From positions 1 to 9,179 of the forward strand of contig CAMNJG010000047.1 in assembly GCA_946541285.1 (NCBI GenBank): a stretch of DNA of 9,179 nucleotides. The letters run 5' to 3'. How positions within the stretch are numbered: position 1 is the first letter of the stretch; each line of letters starts with the position of its first letter. The DNA comes from an uncultured Clostridia bacterium. GTDB taxonomy: Bacteria; Bacillota; Clostridia; Peptostreptococcales; Anaerovoracaceae. The position numbers and the translations under genes are program-made. The notes below the pieces were generated by a model, which was not told the DNA's origin, did not search any database, and worked only from the letters and a program-made list of their open reading frames with translations. Below, in pieces: positions 1-5,100 of the stretch.

Positions 1-70
1 AGTTTTTAACGTCGCGGCAGGGAAAACCGGCAGGATGGGTTCATTTCTTTTGTGACAGTTCCTTATATCA

Positions 71-107
71 GGGAAAGAAAAAAGCTGTTCCGGTCTGGAA
101 CAGCTTT
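71..107 (-). terminator. Rho-independent terminator of the ferredoxin gene
   Basis: Read on the minus strand, an 11-bp perfect stem (bases 107-97 pairing with 91-81, five-base loop) runs straight into a T-rich tail (bases 83-74, TTT TTTCTTT). It lies about 90 bases past the ferredoxin stop codon and no other minus-strand gene intervenes, so it most likely ends a single-gene ferredoxin transcript. On the plus strand the hairpin is followed by CAATAT, so it should act in one direction only. Confidence 0.85.
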
Positions 108-199
108 CAATATATCTACCGTACTCTGGTGAATACGGCACGCCCGCTTTTTCACAGAAGCCGGTTCCCGGCAGCTGTCATCAGGGAGCTGAAATGCTC

Positions 200-370
200 T
201 TATGCCTGAGCAGGTGCTCCTACTGGACATGCGTCAGCGCATGCTCCACATTCAATACATACGTCTGCATTGATTTCGTATTTGCCGTCGCCCTCGCTGA
301 TTGCTTCTACAGGACATTCTGCAGCACATGCGCCACAGGCGATGCATTCATCTGAAATTGCGTAAGCCAT
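200..370 (-). CDS. 2[4Fe-4S] ferredoxin, clostridial type
   Basis: Encodes a 56-residue protein beginning MAYAISDECIACGACAAECP. Two cluster motifs are complete: C9-x2-C12-x2-C15-x3-C19-P and C38-x2-C41-x2-C44-x3-C48-P. In this fold the first three cysteines of one motif and the last of the other bind each [4Fe-4S] cluster. Length, spacing and internal two-fold symmetry match the small soluble ferredoxins that carry low-potential electrons in anaerobes, for example to and from pyruvate:ferredoxin oxidoreductase, hydrogenase or Rnf. The partner cannot be told from this window. The start is fixed by AGGAGGT placed 7 bases before the ATG. The gene stands alone, with its own terminator downstream and a long structured leader upstream. 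It is divergent from the P-loop/Asp23 gene. The family call is very secure; the physiological role is not. Confidence 0.95.
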   Translation of the reverse strand: MAYAISDECIACGACAAECPVEAISEGDGKYEINADVCIECGACADACPVGAPAQA

Positions 371-386
371 TAATACTACCTCCTGA

Positions 387-428
387 ATAATTAAATTACT
401 GAACTGGATAATTAAACTACTGAGTTAC
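387..428. repeat. 21-base tandem direct repeat before the ferredoxin gene
   Basis: The 16-mer at 387-402 (ataattaaattactga) recurs at 408-423 with one mismatch (ataattaaactactga). The 21-base period is two helical turns, so a protein bound to both copies would face the same side of the DNA. It lies 17-58 bases upstream of the ferredoxin start codon, within the predicted leader. It may be an operator or simply a duplication. Confidence 0.6.
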
Positions 429-444
429 GGATTGTTGATGGCTG

Positions 445-473
445 TGTTTGAAATAATTGTTGATTTTCAAACA
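445..473. promoter_or_regulatory. Operator-like inverted repeat TGTTTGAAA-N11-TTTCAAACA
   Basis: Perfect 9-base arms at 445-453 and 465-473 are separated by 11 bases. The AT-rich dyad could be a dimeric regulator site or an RNA hairpin in the ferredoxin leader. It does not match the Rex, Fur or CIRCE consensus as I know them. Confidence 0.4.
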
Positions 474-517
474 TTTCGGGAGCAATCCACACTTCATTGT
501 ATGGACTGTATTCCCGT

Positions 518-591
518 GGGTGAGCCACTCACCCTCTGCCTGATGCGACTCACTGATGCGACTCAGGCTGCCTGTACCGCTTTAATACAGG
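518..591 (-). promoter_or_regulatory. Cluster of three hairpins in the predicted ferredoxin 5' leader
   Basis: Three adjacent dyads: CCTGTA/TACAGG (571-576 with 586-591); GCCTGA/TCAGGC (538-543 with 563-568), which encloses most of a perfect 13-base tandem repeat, ctgatgcgactca, at 540-552 and 553-565; and GGGTGAG-CCA-CTCACCC (518-534, 7-bp stem). None is followed by a T-run on either strand, so they are not simple terminators. They would be transcribed if the minus-strand promoter at 621-649 is real. I do not recognise a known riboswitch class. Confidence 0.5.
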
Positions 592-599
592 AATTCACG

Positions 600-628
600 T
601 TTCCAAAACGCCCTATGAACAGTATAAT
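600..628 (+). promoter_or_regulatory. Candidate sigma-A promoter of the P-loop/Asp23 gene
   Basis: A perfect TATAAT (623-628) lies 17 bases after TTTCCA (600-605, 4 of 6 matches to TTGACA). The expected start is near 635, giving a leader of roughly 87 bases before the ATG at 722. The -10 box overlaps the -10 box of the opposing candidate promoter. Confidence 0.6.
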
Positions 629-649
629 CTGAGTTGCTTGAAAAATCAA
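621..649 (-). promoter_or_regulatory. Candidate sigma-A promoter of the ferredoxin gene
   Basis: On the minus strand TTGATT (649-644) is followed after 17 bases by TATACT (626-621), matching 4 of 6 and 5 of 6 consensus bases. It would start transcription near 614 and give the ferredoxin mRNA a leader of about 240 bases. I found no better minus-strand promoter closer to the gene. Because its -10 box overlaps the plus-strand one, the two promoters probably exclude each other. Confidence 0.45.
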
Positions 650-721
650 CAAGTAAAAATTGCGCATCCACAGCGATATATTTCTGTTTCCGGGGAAAAC
701 CCGCCGACTTTGTGAAATAAT

Positions 722-1561
722 ATGAGAGTATACGGACTATCGGGAAAAAGCGGCACAGGTAAAAGCTTTCAGGCGATGAATATCTGCCGCGAGAGGGAAA
801 TCGAGTCAATCATCGATGACGGACTGTTTATCTGTAATAACAAAATTGAAGCCGGACATTCGGCGAAAAGAGACAATAATAAAGTGACGGCCATCCGTAC
901 CGCGATTTTTGACAATCCGGGAGACCGGGTGGAAGTGGCAGAGAAAATCCGGGAAGTTGCACCGGACAGTGTCCTTGTCATCGGAACTTCGGATGCGATG
1001 GTAAAAAAAATCTGCCGTCGTCTGGAGTTGCCGGAGCCGGAGGAAATCCTGCATATCGAGGACGTCTCCGACAGTGATGATATCACGACAGCGCTTCAGC
1101 AGAGACGGGAAAAGGGCAGGCATGTCATCCCGGTGCCGACGGTAGAAGTACAGCCACAGTTTTCCGGATATTTCATGGCACCGTTCCGCGCGCTGTTCCA
1201 CAGAAACGGAAAACTGGTGCAGGGAGAGGAAAAAAGCATCGTCCGGCCCACATATAGCTATCTGGGGAAATATTATATCTCCAACGCGGCTGTCAGGGAT
1301 ATGATCGAATACGCGGGACGGGGATGCCGTGGTGTCTGCGACATTCTGAAATGCAGCGCGCAGGTCAGCCAGGAAGGAGTGGTAGTGACCATTGTCGCGG
1401 TTTTTGAAATGAATGAGCAGCTCCGGGAAAATATTGAAATGATGCAGGAGACGATTTCGGAAGAGGTGTTCCGGATGACCTCTTTTAATATTCTCTCTGT
1501 TGATGTGACGGTCAGGGGCCTCAGGCCGGAGAAGAAGGAAGCTGCAGCGGTGGATTTCTGA
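722..1561 (+). CDS. P-loop ATPase-like protein with C-terminal Asp23/Gls24-like domain
   Basis: 279 residues. The N-terminus opens directly on a Walker A loop, GKSGTGKS at residues 8-15, then an IDDG segment (31-34) and a hydrophobic strand SVLVIGTSD (83-91) that could be the Walker B or sensor strand, so nucleotide binding is likely. Residues about 183-268 (YYISNAAVRDMIEYAG, then VVVTIVAVFEMNEQL and ILSVDVTVRGL) resemble the Asp23/Gls24 alkaline-shock fold: a start helix, an alternating beta strand, and a final strand of the VDVxVxG type. A linker rich in basic and aromatic residues (145-182) joins the halves. There is no signal peptide or membrane segment, so it should be cytosolic. The start is fixed by an in-frame stop at 713-715 and by ATG 722 being the only start before the Walker motif, but I see no Shine-Dalgarno sequence. 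The precise function is unknown to me; regulation of an envelope or stress process through ATP is an inference from the domains. Confidence 0.85.
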   Translation: MRVYGLSGKSGTGKSFQAMNICREREIESIIDDGLFICNNKIEAGHSAKRDNNKVTAIRTAIFDNPGDRVEVAEKIREVAPDSVLVIGTSDAMVKKICRRLELPEPEEILHIEDVSDSDDITTALQQRREKGRHVIPVPTVEVQPQFSGYFMAPFRALFHRNGKLVQGEEKSIVRPTYSYLGKYYISNAAVRDMIEYAGRGCRGVCDILKCSAQVSQEGVVVTIVAVFEMNEQLRENIEMMQETISEEVFRMTSFNILSVDVTVRGLRPEKKEAAAVDF

Positions 1562-1650
1562 AAATGCAGATGACAGGACAGCATACACTGCCTGCGGTTT
1601 ATGACGAACCAATGCGGAAGAACCTCTTATATGCGTATAGTTCCTTATAA

Positions 1651-1685
1651 GAAGAATCCCTTATCATATATGGGGATTCTTTTTT
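1651..1685 (+). terminator. Rho-independent terminator after the P-loop/Asp23 gene
   Basis: A 9-bp stem (1652-1660 with 1673-1681, AAGAATCCC/GGGATTCTT) is followed by T-rich sequence to 1685. It lies about 90 bases past the stop codon and just ahead of the groES promoter, so it separates the two transcription units. Confidence 0.85.
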
Positions 1686-1706
1686 GCGCTGTTTTATAAA
1701 ATCATC

Positions 1707-1735
1707 TTGACAGAAGAGAAGAATTGCGCTAAATT
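1707..1735 (+). promoter_or_regulatory. Sigma-A promoter of groES-groEL
   Basis: Consensus -35 TTGACA (1707-1712), a 17-base spacer and -10 TAAATT (1730-1735). The expected start near 1742 falls inside the CIRCE element, the classic arrangement for repression by HrcA. Confidence 0.9.
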
Positions 1736-1739
1736 ATCT

Positions 1740-1766
1740 CTAGCACTCGATGAATGTGAGTGCTAA
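1740..1766. promoter_or_regulatory. CIRCE operator (HrcA binding site)
   Basis: CTAGCACTC-N9-GAGTGCTAA against the consensus TTAGCACTC-N9-GAGTGCTAA: 17 of 18 arm bases match, the only change being T to C at the first base. It overlaps the predicted groES transcription start, so HrcA bound here would block initiation. In established models HrcA needs GroEL to stay active, giving feedback in which free chaperonin shuts off its own operon. hrcA itself is not in this window. Confidence 0.96.
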
Positions 1767-1821
1767 CAGAATAGAAAATACAATATATATAATTATAAAA
1801 ATCTGAAAGGAGATCATTTCC

Positions 1822-2094
1822 ATGATTAAACCACTTGGTGATAATGTACTGGTAAAGCGTCTTGAAGCAGAAGAGAAAACAAAGGGCGGCATCATCCTCG
1901 CCAGCACGGCAAAGGAAGAACCACAGGTTGCTGAAATCCTCGAAATCGGACCAGGAACTGAAAAAGTAAAGATGGAAGGCATCAGCAAGGGCGACCAGGT
2001 TATTTTCAAGAGATATGGCGGAACAGATGTTGAATATCAGGAAGAACAGTATATCATCCTGCCATATGACGCGATCCTCGCGGTCGTTGACTGA
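1822..2094 (+). CDS. groES: Co-chaperonin GroES (Cpn10)
   Basis: 90 residues, a normal length for GroES. It begins MIKPLGDNVLVKR, the typical first strand. The mobile loop that docks on GroEL spans about residues 16-33 and contains the conserved GGIIL tripeptide region at 22-26. The roof-hairpin region holds GPG (43-45), and GDxVIF (57-62) and the C-terminal ILPYDAILAVVD are family hallmarks. Seven copies cap the GroEL ring and close the folding chamber in the cytoplasm. The start is set by AAAGGAGAT (1806-1814), 7 bases before the ATG. It is the first gene of the CIRCE-controlled operon, with groEL following on the same strand. Confidence 0.98.
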   Translation: MIKPLGDNVLVKRLEAEEKTKGGIILASTAKEEPQVAEILEIGPGTEKVKMEGISKGDQVIFKRYGGTDVEYQEEQYIILPYDAILAVVD

Positions 2095-2246
2095 TCAGGT
2101 TTTACAGAACTTCAGCAGGATACTCTGGTCGAGCCGCGTTTTCTGATTATCCGCGGACCGGAGGCGCCTGATGATATGTCATAGATCATTCAGATAATAT
2201 ATTTTAAATCATTTGAAACAGATACATAAAAGGAGATGCAGGAATC
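2095..2246 (+). other. groES-groEL spacer with a GC-rich hairpin
   Basis: At 152 bases this gap is longer than the few tens of bases common between these two genes. It holds a possible stem CCGCG/CGCGG (2134-2138 with 2152-2156), extended by GGT/ACC across a four-base bulge. After that comes an AT-rich stretch (2190-2235) and the groEL ribosome binding site AAAGGAG. There is no T-run after the stem, so it is not a typical terminator, and I could not find a convincing internal promoter. A role in RNA processing or in differential expression of the two genes is possible but only inferred. Confidence 0.45.
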
Positions 2247-3887
2247 ATGGCTAAGGAAATCGGTTTTGGCGAAGAAGCAAGAAGAAAACTGGAAGCTGGT
2301 GTAGACAAGCTCGCGAATACAGTAAAGATCACTCTCGGACCGAAGGGCAGAAACGTACTGCTTGACAGAGAATTCGGCGGTCCGCTCATCACAAACGACG
2401 GTGTGACGATCGCGAAGGATATCCACCTCGACGATGAGTTTGAGGATATGGGCGCTCAGCTGGTCAAGGAAGTATCCACCAAGACAAATGACACCGCTGG
2501 TGACGGTACAACGACTGCGACACTGCTCGCTCAGATCATCGTTAAGGAAGGTCTGAAGAATGTTGCTGCAGGCGCGAATCCGATGGTACTCAAGAGAGGA
2601 ATCCAGGGCGCGGTTGATGTCGCTGTTGATGAACTGCACAAGAACGCCAAGACCGTAGACAGCAAGGAAGAAATCGCGCAGGTTGCTTCCGTTTCCGCGG
2701 GAGACCAGGAAATCGGCGGACTGATCGCAGAGGCAATGGACAAGGTTGGTAACGAAGGCGTTATCACTGTAGAAGAATCCAAGTCCATGGCGACAGAGCT
2801 GGATGTCGTAGAAGGTATGCAGTTCGACAGAGGTTACCTCTCCGCATATATGATCAACGATTCTGATAAGATGGAAGCGAACCTCAGCAATCCATATATC
2901 CTGATCACTGACAAGAAGATTACCAATATCCAGGAAATCCTCCCGGTTCTCGAGCAGGTTGTACAGCAGGGCAGAAAACTCCTCATCATCGCGGACGATG
3001 TAGAAGGCGAAGCGCTGGCAACGATTGTACTCAACAAGATCAGAGGTACTTTCGAGTGCGTTTGTGTTAAGTGCCCTGGCTTCGGCGACAGAAGAAAGGA
3101 AATGCTGCAGGATATCGCAGCCCTCACTGGCGCGACTGTAGTTTCCGATGATCTCGGTATGAATCTGAAGGATACAACTGTTGATATGCTCGGTAAGGCA
3201 GATACTGTCAAGGTTACCAAGGATGACACCATCCTCGTAAACAATGACAGCGACAAGCAGGCTGTTGCGGATCGTGTTTCCGCGATCAAGACTCAGATCG
3301 AAGAAACCACTTCTGATTTCGACAGAGAAAAGCTCCAGGAAAGACTGGCAAAACTGACTGGCGGCGTTGCAGTCATCAAGGTTGGTGCTGCCACTGAAAC
3401 AGAACTGAAGGAAAAGAAACTCAGAATCGAAGACGCGCTGAACGCGACAAAGGCCGCTGTTGAAGAAGGTATCGTATCCGGCGGTGGTGTTGCTCTCGTC
3501 AACGTCATCCCTGCAGTCGCAGATTATGTAGAGACACTGAGCGGTGACGCGAAGACCGGTGCGGCGATCATCCAGAGAGCTCTCGAAGAACCAGTAAGAC
3601 AGATTGCGGAAAACGCTGGTTTTGAAGGTTCTGTTGTTGTCGCGAGAGTCAAGGAAAGCGAAAAGGGTGTCGGCTTCAATGCTGATACAGAAGAATACAT
3701 GAACATGATGGACGCTGGTATCGTTGACCCTGCAAAGGTAACGAGATCCGCCCTCCAGAACGCGGCATCTGTATCCGCTATGCTCCTCACCACTGAGGCC
3801 GCAGTCGTTACGATCCAGAAGCAGAGCCCGGAAGAACTGGCCAGACAGATGGGCCAGCAGATGGGAACCGGTTCCGGCCTGATGTAA
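2247..3887 (+). CDS. groEL: Chaperonin GroEL (Cpn60)
   Basis: 546 residues, full length. It carries LGPKGRNV (30-37), the ATP-site motif AGDGTTTAT (84-92) with D86 equivalent to E. coli D87, D51 (E. coli D52), and the hydrolysis aspartate D396 (E. coli D398) in EDALNATKAA. Two heptameric rings form the ATP-driven folding cage with GroES. The start is fixed by AAAGGAG 8-14 bases before ATG. Two oddities stand out. Its only three cysteines are C271, C273 and C276, a CxCxxC motif in the apical domain just before PGFGDRRKEML; E. coli has Val, Ala and Ala at these positions. The C-terminus ends GTGSGLM and lacks the usual GGM repeat tail that projects into the cavity, keeping only QMGQQMG. Codon choice is strongly biased (gaa, aag, ctc, atc), as expected for a highly expressed gene. 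Confidence 0.99.
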   Translation: MAKEIGFGEEARRKLEAGVDKLANTVKITLGPKGRNVLLDREFGGPLITNDGVTIAKDIHLDDEFEDMGAQLVKEVSTKTNDTAGDGTTTATLLAQIIVKEGLKNVAAGANPMVLKRGIQGAVDVAVDELHKNAKTVDSKEEIAQVASVSAGDQEIGGLIAEAMDKVGNEGVITVEESKSMATELDVVEGMQFDRGYLSAYMINDSDKMEANLSNPYILITDKKITNIQEILPVLEQVVQQGRKLLIIADDVEGEALATIVLNKIRGTFECVCVKCPGFGDRRKEMLQDIAALTGATVVSDDLGMNLKDTTVDMLGKADTVKVTKDDTILVNNDSDKQAVADRVSAIKTQIEETTSDFDREKLQERLAKLTGGVAVIKVGAATETELKEKKLRIEDALNATKAAVEEGIVSGGGVALVNVIPAVADYVETLSGDAKTGAAIIQRALEEPVRQIAENAGFEGSVVVARVKESEKGVGFNADTEEYMNMMDAGIVDPAKVTRSALQNAASVSAMLLTTEAAVVTIQKQSPEELARQMGQQMGTGSGLM

Positions 3888-3926
3888 TCCATCCACAACG
3901 GACCTGAATATACAGAAATCATACAG

Positions 3927-3973
3927 AATCCCGGAGATAGCTGCCGCAGGACAGTCAGCTCCGGGATTTTTTT
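3927..3973 (+). terminator. Strong rho-independent terminator after groEL
   Basis: A 10-bp perfect stem (3927-3936 with 3959-3968) carries an inner GCTG/CAGC stem (3940-3943 with 3956-3959, overlapping by one base at the junction) and runs into a T7 tract (3967-3973). It lies 40 bases past the groEL stop and closes the groESL operon. Confidence 0.93.
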
Positions 3974-3988
3974 ATATATTTTTCAGTA

Positions 3989-4017
3989 TTGAACTGTGAT
4001 AAAATATGTAGTACAAT
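3989..4017 (+). promoter_or_regulatory. Sigma-A promoter of the carboxypeptidase gene
   Basis: TTGAAC (3989-3994), a 17-base spacer, and TACAAT (4012-4017), each 5 of 6 to consensus. The start would be near 4024. It directly follows the groEL terminator, so the carboxypeptidase begins a new transcript, which may continue into guaB and guaA. Confidence 0.8.
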
Positions 4018-4018
4018 G

Positions 4019-4032
4019 CTGATTTAAATCAG
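4019..4032. promoter_or_regulatory. 14-base perfect palindrome at the predicted transcription start
   Basis: CTGATTTAAATCAG is a perfect dyad two bases downstream of the -10 box, covering the expected start site. This placement is typical of a repressor operator. The cognate regulator is not evident. Confidence 0.5.
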
Positions 4033-4037
4033 GATCA

Positions 4038-4078
4038 CGTTGCGGGGCAGGAAGTCCCTGGTTTCCGCCCGTACAACG
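4038..4078 (+). promoter_or_regulatory. Hairpin in the 5' leader of the carboxypeptidase mRNA
   Basis: Three stacked helices could form: CGTTG/CAACG (4038-4042 with 4074-4078), CGGG/CCCG (4043-4046 with 4068-4071), and GGAA/TTCC (4050-4053 with 4063-4066), around a nine-base loop with small bulges. CACG (4036-4039) could instead pair with CGTG (4082-4085), a competing fold. It ends 19 bases before the ribosome binding site. I do not recognise a known riboswitch. Confidence 0.45.
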
Positions 4079-4109
4079 GATCGTGCCGAATGGGGTTAAG
4101 GAGATGTCT

Positions 4110-4988
4110 ATGAAAACACAGAAGCGAAAAAGAGTGTTCGCGCTGATTCTGGCGCTTGCGCTGACTCTGACCGTTTTTACGGGCTGTGAAAAAAAGCCCG
4201 CGAAATCGGGGGATTCTGCCTCCGTTCTTTCCGCGGCAGAGGAGCATGCCAGAAAGAGAAGTAAAGCCGACCAGAAACAGCTGAAGCAGGATATTGAAGA
4301 TGGGTATCTGATCCTGGTAAACAAGGAAAATTTCCTTCCTTCCGACTATATACCAGAGGATCTGGAGGAATTGAAATATTATGCCAAAGACCGGTCTCCT
4401 GACGCCCGTTATCTGAAAGAGACAGCGGCGGAACATTTCCATGAGATGGTGGAAGCAGCGCAGGAGGAAAACATTGATATCGTCAGTACAACTGCGTACC
4501 GTTCCTACGAATTCCAGAAAAACCTGTATGATTATTATGTCAAAACAAAAGGCCAGGAAGAAGCCGACAAGGTCAGCGCGAAACCGGGAACCAGCGAGCA
4601 TCAGACCGGCCTGGTGGCAGACCTGTCTACCTCTGAGATCAACTATGTGAACGGTTCCGCATTCGGCACCAGTAAAGCCGGGAAATGGATCGCGGAGCAC
4701 AGCTGGGAATATGGCTTCATTGTCCGGTATCCGGAAGGCCTGGAAGACATCACCGGCTATACTTATGAACCGTGGCATGTGCGGTATGTCGGTCTGGTGG
4801 CAGCGAAGGAAATCCATGACGAGGATATCACTCTCGAGGAATATATTGAAGAAAACCATCTGGGAAACAGTATCAAAAAGGTTGTCAGCGAAGCCCGGAA
4901 TGATGATGAAACAGATAATGATGATGAAACCGATGATGATGACGGGGAGGACTCGTCTTCTGATAAATCCGTTAAAGAAAAGAAATAG
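4110..4988 (+). CDS. VanY-type D-Ala-D-Ala carboxypeptidase lipoprotein (peptidase M15B)
   Basis: 292 residues from the ATG at 4110, chosen because AAGGAG (4098-4103) sits 6 bases upstream. The ATG at 4104 abuts that site, and a GTG at 4083 would add a charged, non-signal extension. Residues 1-26 are a lipoprotein signal: basic MKTQKRKR, a hydrophobic core, then VFTG-C26, the predicted lipidated cysteine. The M15B zinc motif is complete: S162-E-H164-x4-V-A-D171 and P221-W-H223 give ligands H164, D171 and H223, with E220 as the likely catalytic base. It should sit on the outer face of the membrane and trim the terminal D-Ala from peptidoglycan stem peptides. The last ~30 residues are a very acidic, repetitive tail (NDDETDNDDETDDDDGED, 264-281). 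Without vanRS/H/A/X nearby, this is a general wall-remodelling enzyme and not evidence of glycopeptide resistance. Confidence 0.92.
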   Translation: MKTQKRKRVFALILALALTLTVFTGCEKKPAKSGDSASVLSAAEEHARKRSKADQKQLKQDIEDGYLILVNKENFLPSDYIPEDLEELKYYAKDRSPDARYLKETAAEHFHEMVEAAQEENIDIVSTTAYRSYEFQKNLYDYYVKTKGQEEADKVSAKPGTSEHQTGLVADLSTSEINYVNGSAFGTSKAGKWIAEHSWEYGFIVRYPEGLEDITGYTYEPWHVRYVGLVAAKEIHDEDITLEEYIEENHLGNSIKKVVSEARNDDETDNDDETDDDDGEDSSSDKSVKEKK

Positions 4989-4996
4989 TCGTTATA

Positions 4997-5047
4997 GCGG
5001 AACAAACAGTATTTTTTGAGCAGTCAGGATTTGCGCGGAACAGACAG
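4997..5047. repeat. Pair of 13-base direct repeats upstream of guaB
   Basis: gcggaacaaacag (4997-5009) recurs as gcggaacagacag (5035-5047) with one mismatch and a 38-base offset. The pair flanks tattttttgag and sits 54-104 bases before the guaB start, in the gap after the carboxypeptidase. It could be a regulator site or a local duplication. It does not match the Bacillus PurR box. I see no good promoter or terminator here, so guaB may be read through from upstream. Confidence 0.4.
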
Positions 5048-5100
5048 GATGACTCATGCGCGGATTCTTATCAGTGATGATTGATTTTGAGGAGAAAGAC

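Larger units (their letters stand above)
371..721. other. Divergent intergenic region with promoters, hairpins and direct repeats
   Basis: These 351 bases separate two divergent genes. On the ferredoxin side, reading away from the putative start site near 614, I see four successive inverted repeats (571-591, 538-568, 518-534, 445-473) and then a 21-base tandem repeat (387-428) just before the ribosome binding site. Overlapping promoters for the two directions sit at about 600-649. Short reading frames here have no ribosome binding site and no protein-like composition, so I take it as regulatory DNA, not coding DNA. Confidence 0.7.

Noticed and set aside
2..55. Possible 3' end of a plus-strand gene entering from the left (17 codons to a TGA at 53-55)
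   Set aside because: Too short to recognise, and no plus-strand terminator follows. It cannot be told from chance.
432..632. 66-codon plus-strand frame in the divergent intergenic region
   Set aside because: No ribosome binding site, not protein-like, and it overlaps the hairpins and promoters.
806..1612. Long minus-strand frame opposite the P-loop/Asp23 gene
   Set aside because: Composition is rich in His, Arg and Phe as expected for an antisense shadow; the plus-strand protein has recognisable motifs.
1564..1650. 28-codon frame (MQMTGQHTLPAVYDEPM...) after the P-loop/Asp23 gene
   Set aside because: No ribosome binding site and no recognisable similarity. It lies in the 3' UTR before the terminator.
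2190..3896. 568-codon minus-strand frame covering groEL
   Set aside because: A known by-product of biased groEL codon use; its composition is unnatural and groEL is unmistakable.
4033..4085. Known riboswitch (c-di-GMP, cobalamin, THF, ZTP) in the carboxypeptidase leader
   Set aside because: The conserved core sequences of those classes are not present; only a simple stacked hairpin is visible.
4110..4988. Vancomycin-resistance vanY
   Set aside because: The domain matches VanY, but no vanR, vanS, vanH, ligase or vanX is nearby, and such lipoproteins are common housekeeping enzymes.
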